From positions 785,348 to 849,347 of the forward strand of contig NC_017946.1 in NCBI RefSeq assembly GCF_000263735.1: 64,000 bases of DNA, in the 5' to 3' direction. The stretch's first letter is position 1. Each line of letters opens with the position of its first letter. The DNA is from Pyrococcus sp. ST04 (lineage in GTDB: Archaea; Methanobacteriota_B; Thermococci; Thermococcales; Thermococcaceae). The notes under the pieces are model-generated. The model made no database searches. It was not told the DNA's origin and saw only the letters and a program-made list of their open reading frames with translations. Positions 30,087-39,942 of this stretch are shown in pieces. The position numbers and the translations under genes are program-made.

Positions 30087-30502
30087 TCAGAACGACGCCA
30101 CCAGCGACTCATACTCCTCGCCTCCAACGGGGTGCCTTATCAGCTTGTAAGCCTCGAGTCTTTGCTTCATCCCCGTTCTTCTTCAGCTTTGAATATCTCA
30201 TGCTCTTGGCTATTCCCTATTGCATTCCTTGTATAACTGTCTCCTTGCCCTCGTCGCTTAGAAGAACGCCATTAAGTTCCTCCTTAAAGTGCTTCCTCTT
30301 TATTATGCCCTGCTTAACCACAAGCGATTTGTTATTCTATCCGCGATTATCGGCTTAAAGATCTCGCCTATCAACTCACTCGCTTTCTTGCTTCATGGTG
30401 GTACCATTAACAAAGTATCAGGGCTTTGTGGGACAGACAAGGAGGCAGTCAATTTTGATGCCGCAGATTAGGAGTTCATTCTCGATGTATTCATTTACCG
30501 CT
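30087..30502 (-). pseudogene. Fossil cas4::cas1 fusion produced by an internal deletion
   Basis: Minus-strand decayed reading frames. From about 30502 the sequence matches the Cas4 N-terminus: NEYIENELLICGIKIDCLLV, then CPTK-stop-YF, GTTMKQESE-stop-VD; both stops (TGA) replace Trp codons of the intact cas4 (LWYF, SEWVD). Near 30378 it passes into the Cas1 C-terminal half: [34 protein letters not shown], then RLEAYKLIRHPVGGEEYESL and VASF with a stop at 30087, with at least two further frame changes. The join falls where cas4 VDLG and cas1 LDLSEIF would share similar codons. This is a relic of a second adaptation module. Confidence 0.85.
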
Positions 30503-31273
30503 GGTCACCCTCCTTATCCACGGCTCAAAGAGTGGATTCTCGATTATATAACGCCCGTTTTCGCGGATAAGCAACTCCTTCTCCAGTAGCGCCTTCAGTG
30601 CAGCCTGAACTGTTGATGGCTTTTCAAAGCCATATCTCATGAGAAAGTCCCTTGAGTAGAATTCAGACTTCCCCTCAGCCACCGCCTTGATAAAACGTCT
30701 CTGATTCACTGTTAGCGACCCCTATATCTCCTCAAAGAACTCTGAGGTTTCCGAGAGCACTTCCTCAACGGCCATTTTTAGGTCATCGCTATCGAGTTCT
30801 ACTTTTCCTGCAAGTTTTGCGTTCAGCCAGAGGCGATAGCATAGCATTTGGGTGTAGTGAGGATGCCCCTTGGTTATTCCGAGTATCTCATCGACTAAAT
30901 CTTCGGGCACTTTAATTCCACTTTCCTCGAACTTTCTGAGAATAAAGGGCTTGAACTTCTCGGGAGGGATCCTTTTGAGAACCATGTGCATGCCGAAGTT
31001 GTAAAACGGACTCTCAATGGACTGAAAAATATCCCTCATCATGCCGGTCTTGCTCCCTATAAAAACATAAATTGCGTTTCTGTGGTTTTGAAATTCTGAG
31101 CGCATCTTCGCCAGAACTGCCTGTCCAAGATTTGCAACCTCTTGAAACTCGTCGAATACGACAACAACCCTTTTATTTCTTTCACCTCCGATTCTTTCTG
31201 GCAACTTGAGGGACTCCTCTTTTTGTAAGTTAGCTCTAACTGTAATTTTTGTTATATCAACAAGTATAATCAC
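30491..31273 (-). pseudogene. Archaeal AAA ATPase, 5'-truncated and with an in-frame stop
   Basis: Two frames in the same phase separated by one TAG at 30722-30724. The first (31273-30725) has the Walker B VVVVFDEFQEV, sensor VFIGSKTGMMRDIF and the RxPxxxxxPF helix of archaeal STAND-type ATPases, but lacks the N-terminal Walker A. The second (to 30491) is the winged-helix end, FIKAVAEGKSEFYSRDFLMR and so on. The missing Walker A and the amber codon make an active protein unlikely. Its first codons overlap the end of the cas3 remnant by 4 bases. Related ATPases are frequent in Thermococcales islands. Confidence 0.75.
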
Positions 31274-33199
31274 AGCACCTCTCCTTCGTTTAGTGGCTCC
31301 CTTAATAGGCCGAATTCCTCGCTGTATTTAAGTTCGGCAACTAGCAGTCGCCTGCCTAATCCCTTGTCAGAGAGCCTGTGAAAGGAATCCTGCTCGGCGA
31401 AGAAGAGCCAGTAAGGTACCGGTACGAGGTAGCGGTAGACTTCAATCGATTTACCGGCATCGAGTAGCTTGCTGACCTTTCCAGCATACTTTGCCGGAAC
31501 GGCTTCAAGTCCCTGAAACATTTCGTAGAACTTTCTTTCATCCTCTCCCTTTTTCAGAGGCTTGAGATTGTTGAAGATTTTGAGGGCTGTTTCCATGTAC
31601 TCAATAGCTTTCTCTCTTAGCTCGTTGGCAACTGGCTCATAGGCCTCGTTCACGAGATCTGGGACTATGGACTCTCTTAGGGGTTTTCCATCAAGTTCCT
31701 TTAGGATTCTCAAGCTCTTCTTAACAATTTTCGGGGGGGTATACCCTCTCATCGCCCTTGGAGCCTTCTGTAAGTACGTAGACATCCTTCAGCCTTCCAA
31801 AGCCCCGCCTGTTAACTCTGCCAAATCTCTGAATTAATGCGTCAAGAGGAGCTGGCTCCGTTAATATTGACTCGAAATTCAAATCAAGCGAAACCTCAAC
31901 AACCTGAGTTGCAACCACGAAGTCATATTTCCTAAGGTTTTGGAGGAGTTTCCTTTCCTTTTCTTCCCTGTCCCCGTATGGGAAGCGGCTGTGAAGAAGC
32001 ACGACCTTATAGCCCATGTCTTTAAGCTTGGAATAAACCTCGATGGCTCTGTCTACAGTATTGCAGGCCACGAGAGATGGTTTAGGAAGTTCTCCTACCA
32101 GACCCTCAATGTTGTCCATACTACCGTTTATGAGGTTCACCCTATGCCTAGTGAATTTGTCCGCTTCATCTGCGGACACTTTAAGCTCTCTTGGGTTGAT
32201 AATCTTCTTTATTAGCTCCTCCATAAAGGTTGGAAGTGTCGCCGTCATGATTAGCGTCTTTGCCATATAGTCCTTTAGGAGCTTTAGTATGGCAAGGATG
32301 ATTCCCAAGATATTGGGCTCGTAGGCATGTATCTCATCAAATATCAGAAGGGAGTTTGTTAGCTCACTTAGGCTCATCTCGAAGAATCCTACCCCAAAAA
32401 AGGCTTTCATTATTTGGAATAGAGTTGTGACTTTGAGGGGTGTGTATATCTTGCGATAGAGTGACGACAGGCGCTGGTATTCAAGATGAGATGAGTAAAG
32501 ATAAAATGTTGAAGAGCTGTGAAGGACGCCAACAAGGGCGGGATCACCGAAAACATCGAGTAATCGCTGGTGCATCGCGTTTATGCTGACCTTGTATGGA
32601 AGAATGTAGAATATCCTACTCGTTATTCCCTTCTTTGTCCGTTGTGCGTTTCTATCTGCCCACAGAAGGGCTGCCTCTGTCTTTCCGTAGCCCGTGGGAG
32701 CTCTCAAAAGAAGGTTGCCATAAGTTTCGTAGGCCTGCCTTTGGAGAGGTCTCCACTTCTCTCTTGGAATTTTCTCATCTATGCTATCTGCTATGCTGGG
32801 AAGTAGCCTTATCTTTACTTCTCCAGCTGATGCTAGATGATCAGTAGCGTTTAGAAGACCCTTCAAGAATGTAAGCTCTTTCCAGTTGTCCTTAAAGTTA
32901 GTCTCATACCATTTTAGCAGGGCTTCAAAGTCGAAAGACGGAATTTGTTTAGTCCAATCTGCTGGTAATTTGAACCTGTTCAGGGGTTCTCCAAATACGT
33001 ACTTTTCCCATAGGAGAACCTTGGGCATAAAGAACTTCTCTATGTACTCAGCGTTTTCCAGAAGCTCTTTGATTCTATCTTCGAACTCAAGTGGTATTCC
33101 ACGAATCCTTCTCGGAATCATTTGATCAAGCTCATCAAGGGTTTTGTGATGGGTGAGGACGGCAGCAATGATGTTCCGGGCGTCCTCGAGGGAATCACT
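31270..33199 (-). pseudogene. cas3: Second cas3 gene, HD domain lost and frameshifted at C7
   Basis: Helicase part of a Cas3 unlike the type I-A pair. The frame opens at a stop near 33199 and reads SLEDARNIIAAVLTHHKTLDELDQ, the last helices of an HD domain, then Walker A APTGYGKT, FDEIHAYEP for motif II, MTATLP and QRFGRVNRRG. The HD motif half is absent. At plus-strand G7 (31733-31739) the frame is lost; with six bases it would read VYPPKIVKKSL and continue to 31270. DEIH is typical of Cas3 outside type I-A (I-B-like). Remnant of a second effector system. Confidence 0.85.
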
Positions 33200-33271
33200 A
33201 TGGAATAACTATGAGCATTTGAATTTTAAGGTTTATGGGAAGAACTTGAAATAGAGGCTGAGTAATTCTTT

Positions 33272-34882
33272 TTACTCTCCATAGACCGCAAATCCTTCAA
33301 TCACGAGGATGTCCAAATTAGCCTCCTTGAAGGTTTTCAGGGCATCAGTTGGAGAGCAGACTATAGGTTCGCCATGCATGTTGAAGCTCGTGTTTAGTAT
33401 AGCTCCAACCCCACTCCTTCTCTCAAAGGTCTTTATTAGATCATAATAAGTAGGATTTACTTCTTTCACAACGCTCTGGGGTCTGGTAGTGCCATCTACA
33501 TGCACAACTGCTGGAGCAAGCTTCCTGAATTCTTCGCTTGCAATGTAGCTCATAGTCATAAACCTGTTTGGTGGTCCGTTGAGATCTGCTAGATATTCTC
33601 CGGCTCTCTCCTCAAGAATGGAAGGGGCAAAAGGCTGAAAGACATCCCTCTTTAAGGCAACGTTGAGCTTTTCCCTTACGATATCTTCCCTGGGATCGGC
33701 TAAGATCGATCTATTTCCTAGGGCCCTTGGCCCAAATTCCATCCTTCCCTGGAAGAAGCCAACAAGTTTTCCCTCAAGAAGGGCATCTGCGACGAAGGAT
33801 GGAACGTCAGTGATTTCTTCGTATTCCACTTTTTTCTCCTTAAGAAGCTTTTCTACATGTTCTTTTTGATAGCTAGGCCCTAAATAGACGTGTTCTAACT
33901 TGAAGGGTTTCCATTTCCCGTCAAGTCTCTCAAACTGGGCCTTTACAAATGTAGCCGCCCCAAATGCAAGGCCTGCATCGTCCATAGCCGGGAACACCCA
34001 GAGGGTTGGGAAGATTCTCCTCAGGATAGCGTTGGCCTTTACGTTCTGGGCAACTCCTCCAGCATAGGCCAGGGGAAGAGCATATTTTTTTAATTGAAGG
34101 CCAATTTCTTCCACTAGCTTCTCAAGATGAGCTTGAGCACTTGCGGCTATTTCTATTGCCTTTTTCTGTAGCTCCCCATCCAACTTCCCCCGTTTCATTT
34201 CTTTCGCTATTTCCTTTGCCCTTTCGAGTGGGTAAGAGAAAAGCTCTGCTAATCTCTTTGTCGCTTCAGCTCCTATAACTTTTAGGTGGTTTTCAAATGT
34301 AAGACCATTCAGTTCAATGATGTTGCTCAAGTCGTAGCTTGGCCTCCCGTAGGCTGCTAGGCTCATAACTTTCCCCTCATGTCTCATGGGCTTAAATCCG
34401 AGAAGCTCTGTGATAGATGCATAGAAGTCTCCCAGACTGTCTATATATGTGCTCTGGGCAATTCTGATTATTTCACCATCCCTTCCTATGTTGATAGTGG
34501 AACTTAGGCCATCTCCGGCCGCGTCTATTGTTAAAACAATTGCATTTCTCCAACCAGACGTGTAGTATGCAGAAGCGGCATGGGCCAGGTGGTGTTCAAC
34601 AAAGATAACTTTCCGCTTGAAATCAGGGCCGAAAACAGCCTTCAAATGAGCTTCAAGCTCGAGAAGTCTTTTTTGCCTTCTAAACACGCCGGCAACCGCT
34701 ATTGCATCTACCTCTTCGGGATAAACTTTTGACATTTCGAGAACTTTTTCTAGGCTTAATTTGGGGAATCCTCTATATTTCTTTATTCTGTTAAGCCTTT
34801 CCTCATTGACGGCGAATATTTCATTGTCCTTTATTAAAACGGCTCCCGCGTCGTGTCCATCGTGGATGCCGACTATTATCAT
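33272..34882 (-). CDS. Carbamoyltransferase (NodU/TobZ/CmcH family)
   Basis: 536 residues. N-terminal Kae1-like ASKHA domain: GIHDGHDAGAVLI at 5-17, FVEHHLAHAASAYYTSGW with the metal-binding histidines near 95-113, and LTIDAAGDG. C-terminal carbamoyltransferase domain: GFFQGRMEFGPRALGNRSIL (about 381-400), then DPR and LNTSFNMHGEPIVCSPTDAL. Relatives transfer carbamoyl groups from carbamoyl phosphate to sugars or small metabolites. The archaeal substrate is not known to me. It is the first intact gene to the right of the CRISPR island and reads toward it. Confidence 0.9.
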   Translation of the reverse strand: MIIVGIHDGHDAGAVLIKDNEIFAVNEERLNRIKKYRGFPKLSLEKVLEMSKVYPEEVDAIAVAGVFRRQKRLLELEAHLKAVFGPDFKRKVIFVEHHLAHAASAYYTSGWRNAIVLTIDAAGDGLSSTINIGRDGEIIRIAQSTYIDSLGDFYASITELLGFKPMRHEGKVMSLAAYGRPSYDLSNIIELNGLTFENHLKVIGAEATKRLAELFSYPLERAKEIAKEMKRGKLDGELQKKAIEIAASAQAHLEKLVEEIGLQLKKYALPLAYAGGVAQNVKANAILRRIFPTLWVFPAMDDAGLAFGAATFVKAQFERLDGKWKPFKLEHVYLGPSYQKEHVEKLLKEKKVEYEEITDVPSFVADALLEGKLVGFFQGRMEFGPRALGNRSILADPREDIVREKLNVALKRDVFQPFAPSILEERAGEYLADLNGPPNRFMTMSYIASEEFRKLAPAVVHVDGTTRPQSVVKEVNPTYYDLIKTFERRSGVGAILNTSFNMHGEPIVCSPTDALKTFKEANLDILVIEGFAVYGE

Positions 34883-34928
34883 CGGAAGAAAGAGTAGGTG
34901 GGAAGTTAAAAGGATTGCGTCTAGCGTC

Positions 34929-35144
34929 TCATGCCCTAGACTGCTTGAGGAATCTAACTATCTTTGCCTCTTCCCTCATTATCATTTCCTTCTCCCTTTT
35001 TACAATTTGGATTATCTTTGTGTTCTTGAGCTTTCTCTGCTTCATCATCCTAGCTAACCTTGCTTCTTCCAACAGTATTGCCTCCTTCCTCCTTCTAACG
35101 ACGTTGAGTCTCTTAATCAAGAGTTGCATCTCCATGTCCTTCAC
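34929..35144 (-). CDS. Small basic coiled-coil protein
   Basis: 71 residues, almost entirely helical and highly basic (for example RRRKEAILLEEARLARMMKQ, then RKLKNTKIIQIVKREKEM). The heptad-like spacing of Leu, Ile and Met suggests a coiled coil that may bind nucleic acid. It has its own promoter (ACTTTTATAT on the minus strand at 35171-35180), divergent from the Fap7-like kinase with an inverted repeat between. No family recognised, but the codon use and promoter support a real gene. Confidence 0.65.
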   Translation of the reverse strand: MKDMEMQLLIKRLNVVRRRKEAILLEEARLARMMKQRKLKNTKIIQIVKREKEMIMREEAKIVRFLKQSRA

Positions 35145-35200
35145 CTTAATTTAGTATAGATCATTTGAGAATATAAAAGTATTTCGCTGAACGCTGAAAT

Positions 35201-35224
35201 TAATATCGTCAATAGTCGATATTA
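35201..35224. promoter_or_regulatory. Perfect 8-bp inverted repeat between divergent promoters
   Basis: TAATATCG (35201-35208), 8 bases, CGATATTA (35217-35224). It lies between two TATA-like elements facing away from each other: 35171-35180 for the coiled-coil gene and about 35231-35240 (ATATTTAAAA) for the kinase gene. Shape, symmetry and position are those of an operator for a dimeric repressor controlling both genes. Confidence 0.55.
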
Positions 35225-35272
35225 AACCATATATTTAAAAGCTGGCATTAGGCTTTATTATATGGTGAGGCC

Positions 35273-35827
35273 ATGTTAATTGCCATAACTGGAACTCCAG
35301 GCGTGGGGAAGACTACTATAGCGAAGTTGTTGGCTGAAAGGCTTGGTTATGAGTACGTTAACCTCAGGGAGTTTGCAATGAGTTTGGGTATTGGAGAAGC
35401 TAAAGGGGATGAGTTAGAAGTTGAAGTCGATGAGCTTGCATACTTCGTTGAAAAGAAACTCAAAGGAAAAAACGTCGTTCTTGATGGCCACTTAAGCCAT
35501 TTAATGCCTGTCGACCTTGTTGTAGTGTTGAGGGCTCATCCAAGGATTATAGGAGAGAGGCTGAAGGAGAGAGGGTACTCAAGGGAAAAAATTGGTGAGA
35601 ACGTTGAGGCCGAGTTGGTAGATGTTATACTGATTGAAGCACTGGACAACAACGAGAACGTCATTGAGATCGACACAACTAACAAGACTCCGGAAGAGGT
35701 TGTTAATGAAATACTTGAGCTAATGAAGTCTGGTGTGAAGAAGAGGGTTGGAATAGTGGACTGGAGCGAAGTTTATGATGAGGTAATCCCCTACTTGAGA
35801 TTGGGGGGTGAGGGTTATGGGTCTTGA
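35273..35827 (+). CDS. Adenylate-kinase-like NTPase (Fap7/AK6 family)
   Basis: 184 residues. P-loop GTPGVGKT at 7-14, [21 protein letters not shown] (last 20 residues of that block around 82-103) as the kinase lid region. The eukaryotic relative Fap7/AK6 is a ribosome biogenesis factor that works with uS11 in late 18S processing, and archaeal members have adenylate kinase/ATPase activity. GAGG lies 5 bases before ATG 35273. Its last 11 bases overlap the htpX start. Confidence 0.88.
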   Translation: MLIAITGTPGVGKTTIAKLLAERLGYEYVNLREFAMSLGIGEAKGDELEVEVDELAYFVEKKLKGKNVVLDGHLSHLMPVDLVVVLRAHPRIIGERLKERGYSREKIGENVEAELVDVILIEALDNNENVIEIDTTNKTPEEVVNEILELMKSGVKKRVGIVDWSEVYDEVIPYLRLGGEGYGS

Positions 35828-36686
35828 TATGTGGATAAGAACTGGAGTTTTAATGGCCTTCCTAACGGCGCTGTTTGTGGGCATAGGTTACTTAATCGGC
35901 GGAGAGGCGGGGATGATAATAGCGTTTACCTTTGCGCTCTTCATGAACCTGATAAGTTACTGGTTCAGCGACTCTATAGTGCTTGGTTGGTACAATGCAA
36001 GAATAGTTAGTGAGGAGGAGGCCCCAGAGTTGCACAGGATAGTTGAGGATCTTGCCAGGAGGGCAGGTATTCCAAAGCCTAGGGTAGCCATAGTTCCAAC
36101 GATGACTCCAAATGCATTTGCAACTGGGAGAAGCCCTAAGAATGCTGTGGTTGCTGTTACTGAAGGGTTGTTGCAGATTCTAAATAGGGACGAGCTCGAG
36201 GGGGTTATAGCTCATGAGATAAGTCATATAAAGAATAGGGACACACTGATTCAAACCCTTGCAGCGGTTATGGCTGGTGCGATCATGGTTCTTGTTGATT
36301 TTGCAAGATGGTCCCTTTGGTTCGGTGCTTATGATGAAGACAGAGACGCTGGGAACATCATAGGGCTTATACTCGCAATAATACTCGCCCCAATAGCGGC
36401 CATGCTCATTCAGCTGGCCATAAGCAGGTCGAGGGAGTATCTTGCCGATGAAACTGGGGCAAGGATTAGTGGAAAGCCACACGCATTGGCGAGTGCCCTT
36501 CTTAAGATAGAGCAGGCAATTCGGTACAGACCAATGCGTGAAGGGAATCCTGCCACTGCTCACATGTTCATAGTTAACCCATTCAGGGGAGTTGACTTTG
36601 CGGAGTTGTTCTCAACTCACCCGCCTACTGAAAAGAGAATAGAAAGGCTCAGGAAGATAGCCTTAGAGATGGGAATAATATTCTGA
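35817..36686 (+). CDS. htpX: HtpX, M48 membrane metalloprotease
   Basis: 289-residue integral membrane zinc protease for membrane protein quality control. HEISH (133-137) is the zinc motif, with third ligand Glu in [11 protein letters not shown] (about 205-215), two N-terminal and two central hydrophobic segments, and an N-terminal NGR-like [15 protein letters not shown] block. ATG 35817 is chosen over the GTG at 35808 because GGGGGGTGAGG lies just upstream. It overlaps the upstream kinase gene and ends 31 bp before the convergent infB stop. Confidence 0.94.
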   Translation: MGLDMWIRTGVLMAFLTALFVGIGYLIGGEAGMIIAFTFALFMNLISYWFSDSIVLGWYNARIVSEEEAPELHRIVEDLARRAGIPKPRVAIVPTMTPNAFATGRSPKNAVVAVTEGLLQILNRDELEGVIAHEISHIKNRDTLIQTLAAVMAGAIMVLVDFARWSLWFGAYDEDRDAGNIIGLILAIILAPIAAMLIQLAISRSREYLADETGARISGKPHALASALLKIEQAIRYRPMREGNPATAHMFIVNPFRGVDFAELFSTHPPTEKRIERLRKIALEMGIIF

Positions 36687-36717
36687 GCCTCCTCAAAATA
36701 TCTTTTAAAGAGGGTCG

Positions 36718-39700
36718 TTAAACCGCCCTCCAGAATGGGTCTTCTTTTGCCTTTATTTGTGCTATCATCTTAAGGGCCTTTATGTCAGTGTCTTCGAGCT
36801 CGTCTCTTAAGTACTTCAATAGGGTTATTGCGTCATCCCTACTTATGTCTACGTAAAGCATTTCTCCCGGATGTATGTGTCTCCCAACTATTGCCCCTTC
36901 TATTGCTATGGCAACTGCCTGTCCCTTTCTAGCCTCTTGGAGGAATTCATCCCTGCTCTTGATAGACCTTATTGTACCGACCTTTTGGCCGTTCTGCTTA
37001 ATCAAAGTGACTCCTGGTTTTATTCTCCCCTCGACGACCTCAATCCCTACTATTGCCGGATTGCTTCTCCTAAATACGTATCTTTCATCGGGATACAGCC
37101 TTATTACTCCAGGGAACGTTACTTTTGCCAACAGTTCTCTCTTTCTCTTTTCTTCTTCTTGCTTAATCCAAGCTTCGTAGTCCTCTATGAGCTTATAGAT
37201 TATATTTCCAACAAAGATAGGAACTCCCTTTGCCTTTGCAACTTCCTCAGCGTCTTCATTAACTTTCACATTGAATCCCAAAACAACGCCGTACTTTGGA
37301 TTCTCTTCTCTTACGCTTAGGGCCTCCATAACGTCTGTTTTACTTATGTTGCCGACATCGGCCTTTCTAATTGGTATTTTCTTCTCCTGGAGCTCTTTGC
37401 TTAATGCTTCTAAGCTTCCCAGCGTGTCGGCTTTGACTATGACCCCCATCTTGTCGGTGCTTATAACTACACTTTCAATTTGTTTCAAAATTTCTTGTTT
37501 AGCCCTTTCAACATCCTCGGGGGTTGGAGCTGCTATAACTGGAGAGCCTGCTAGGGCTTCTTCGAGACCTGGGGCGGCTATCTTGACACCAGCGGCTGCA
37601 GTAACTTCCTCAACGTAGTCGAACCTGAATCTTGGATCTCTAATTTCGTCTAAGGGTTTTGGTTTTAGGAGGGCCCTTATCTTGGTTACTATCGCCTTAT
37701 CCTTTCCTCCAACGACTATCGTATCGTCTTTATGCAATGTTCCATCGTATATTATAACGTCTATCGTGTGTCCGAGTCCGGGTTCTTCTCTAACTTCTAG
37801 TATCGTTCCCCTTGCAGGCCCTTCAACCTCTATCTTTAGCCTCTCTTCAAGGTACTTCTGGCTCAGACCGGCTATGAGAACTAGGAGCTCTGCAATGCCA
37901 ATTCCGTACTTTGCTGAAATCGGAACTATGGCTAGCTCCCTTGTGAAGTTCTGAACCCTATCAAATCTGTTAGCTTGGAAGCCCATCTCATAGAACTTTC
38001 CTATAAGTTCCCAAATCTTTGTTTCAAGCTCCTGGACGGCCCTTTGATCCTGCCTCTTTATGTTCATCAGGAAGGGCTCATCCTCTTTTATGACCCATCC
38101 TTTTATTCTGTCTATCTTGTTTGCGGCGACTATGAAGGGGGTCTTGTATCTCCTTAGTATTTCGATGCTCTCTATTGTCTGAGGCTGGAAGCCCTCATTA
38201 ACATCGACCACGAGAACTGCAAGATCTGCCAGGCTTCCTCCTCTAGCCCTCAGACTTGTAAATGCTTCATGGCCTGGAGTATCTATGAACAACAGCCCAG
38301 GTAACTTTATCTCGGCCTTCCAGAGCTTTATAAGTGGACCCGCTATCTTCTTGACAACGTCTATTGGAACCTCTGTAGCTCCTATGTGTTGGGTTATTCC
38401 TCCCGCTTCCTTTGCCGCAACGTTAGTTTTTCTTATCCTATCGAGAAGGGTGGTGTTGTGAACAAGTATTCCGTTAGCAACGAAGTTATGGGTTTCGGTT
38501 GTTATGTCATAAACATATCCATCGTACTCTACTTTCTCTACCCTCTCTACTGGTAAGAATACAAGATTATCCAGAATGTTCCTAAGGTATAATATATCTT
38601 TCGAGTCAAACTCTCTGTTTCTCCACACTTCTAACAATTCCCTTCCGAGCTTGGTTAGCCTTCCGTTTTCAATCAGTCCTTCTTTTTCTAGGACTTTTAG
38701 GAGTTCTTTATCTTCGGCTTTCCCCTCTAAGATTGCTAGTTTTCTTTCAAGTGTTGGAGATCCTCTTTCTATCCTCTCCAGGGCTCTCATGAGGGCTTCA
38801 TAAGTGGGTGCATTCTTGCCAAATCCAGGAATTAGAGATTTCAGCTCATTTTCGGTAAACCCAAAAAGCAGCCCAATTCTTCTTATTTCTTCAAATATTG
38901 GATAGACCTCGCTTTCTCTACTTGCTTCTTTGGCTTTTTCTAATAGCTTAGCTTTTTCATAATTCTTAAAGCCTATCTGCATAGAAAATGCTGTTATGTT
39001 CCTTCTTCCCTTAATAATAAGCGTTCTTCCCTCTTTTATCTGGGAAACAATTCCGAACCTTAGGAGGGCTAGAGAAAGAGCTTCAAGAGTTTTTTCTGAA
39101 TCAACTTGTAGGGATATCTCCCCAGCTTCTGTATTTATTTCGGCTTTTTCATCAAATAGCCCTCTGAAGAATTCAATCAGGTATTTTTTAGGCGCAAGAA
39201 AGAGAATGTTTAACTCTTTGTCTATTATAGGGGAGTGTTCTTTACCGAACCTTACCCCTGCCTGATAAAACTCTTCTTCGAGATTTTTTGGCAGATCTCT
39301 TACCTTTTCCTTAATGAACTTCATGAACACCTCGCAACTTTCATTACCGTGTATGTACCTCGGAACTGCGATATAATCTCCTGGTTTTATGCTGTCAGCC
39401 CTTTTCCATCCCAAGGGTGTGAGGAATGGGTGTTCTGGTGTGACACTTACGGAATGCCATCCTTTTAGCTTAACTCTAATTATCTCTCCCTTATGTTTGA
39501 TCCTCCAAATATACATTCCCTTCCTTGCGGATATTCTGCCTTCTCCATCAGCGGAGGTTATTGGGAGTGAGAGCTCTCTTATCTCCAAACCCTCCCTGTG
39601 CTCGACGATCTTCCCTCCCATGTTAAACAGCTTCTCGAGGGTTATCCTACCAAGTGTGGGAACTATGACGCTTTCTGTGGGAAGTAGACACTTCCCATGG

Positions 39701-39747
39701 TCAACGTGACCAAGAACGGCAATTATTGGTTGTCTAATTCTTTTCAT
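36718..39747 (-). CDS. infB: Translation initiation factor aIF5B/IF2 precursor with intein
   Basis: 1,009-residue precursor. The G1 motif GHVDHGK (13-19) is split from its following Thr by a 412-residue intein (residues 20-431); after splicing the factor is 597 residues, the usual size. G3 DTPGHEAF, G4 NKID and a C-terminal domain with HPGEMLYVDISR follow. The factor joins ribosomal subunits and positions initiator tRNA. Function depends on splicing because the intein interrupts the nucleotide-binding loop. About 195 bp separate it from the divergent PDCD5 gene. Confidence 0.96.
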   Translation of the reverse strand: MKRIRQPIIAVLGHVDHGKCLLPTESVIVPTLGRITLEKLFNMGGKIVEHREGLEIRELSLPITSADGEGRISARKGMYIWRIKHKGEIIRVKLKGWHSVSVTPEHPFLTPLGWKRADSIKPGDYIAVPRYIHGNESCEVFMKFIKEKVRDLPKNLEEEFYQAGVRFGKEHSPIIDKELNILFLAPKKYLIEFFRGLFDEKAEINTEAGEISLQVDSEKTLEALSLALLRFGIVSQIKEGRTLIIKGRRNITAFSMQIGFKNYEKAKLLEKAKEASRESEVYPIFEEIRRIGLLFGFTENELKSLIPGFGKNAPTYEALMRALERIERGSPTLERKLAILEGKAEDKELLKVLEKEGLIENGRLTKLGRELLEVWRNREFDSKDILYLRNILDNLVFLPVERVEKVEYDGYVYDITTETHNFVANGILVHNTTLLDRIRKTNVAAKEAGGITQHIGATEVPIDVVKKIAGPLIKLWKAEIKLPGLLFIDTPGHEAFTSLRARGGSLADLAVLVVDVNEGFQPQTIESIEILRRYKTPFIVAANKIDRIKGWVIKEDEPFLMNIKRQDQRAVQELETKIWELIGKFYEMGFQANRFDRVQNFTRELAIVPISAKYGIGIAELLVLIAGLSQKYLEERLKIEVEGPARGTILEVREEPGLGHTIDVIIYDGTLHKDDTIVVGGKDKAIVTKIRALLKPKPLDEIRDPRFRFDYVEEVTAAAGVKIAAPGLEEALAGSPVIAAPTPEDVERAKQEILKQIESVVISTDKMGVIVKADTLGSLEALSKELQEKKIPIRKADVGNISKTDVMEALSVREENPKYGVVLGFNVKVNEDAEEVAKAKGVPIFVGNIIYKLIEDYEAWIKQEEEKRKRELLAKVTFPGVIRLYPDERYVFRRSNPAIVGIEVVEGRIKPGVTLIKQNGQKVGTIRSIKSRDEFLQEARKGQAVAIAIEGAIVGRHIHPGEMLYVDISRDDAITLLKYLRDELEDTDIKALKMIAQIKAKEDPFWRAV
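38455..39690 (-). mobile_element. Intein in the IF2 P-loop, homing endonuclease degenerate
   Basis: 412 codons from Cys (TGT 39690) to the final His-Asn (VHN, 38455), followed by Thr as the +1 nucleophile. Block A CLLPTESVI, block B GWHSVSVTPEHPFLT, block F VYDITTETHNFVANGILVHN with its first residues around 393 are all intact, so splicing should work. The expected two LAGLIDADG helices are recognisable but changed: FYQAGVRFGKE lacks the catalytic acid, and FFRGLFDEKAE keeps one Asp. It is therefore probably a splicing-competent intein that no longer cuts DNA. Confidence 0.93.
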
Positions 39748-39942
39748 GCTGATCCCCCCAGGATTATCGTGATCAAAACTTCACGGCTTGAAAGAGAATA
39801 TAAACCTTTGTATCTTTCTTGGACTCTTTATATATAGGTGTTTCTTCTGTTAGCTGGTTTTGGATAATTGTTAGTACTTTATTCCTAGAGTGCCAATATG
39901 TTTTTAATAACCACTAGGTATCTTTGAGTTAGGTGAGAATTT

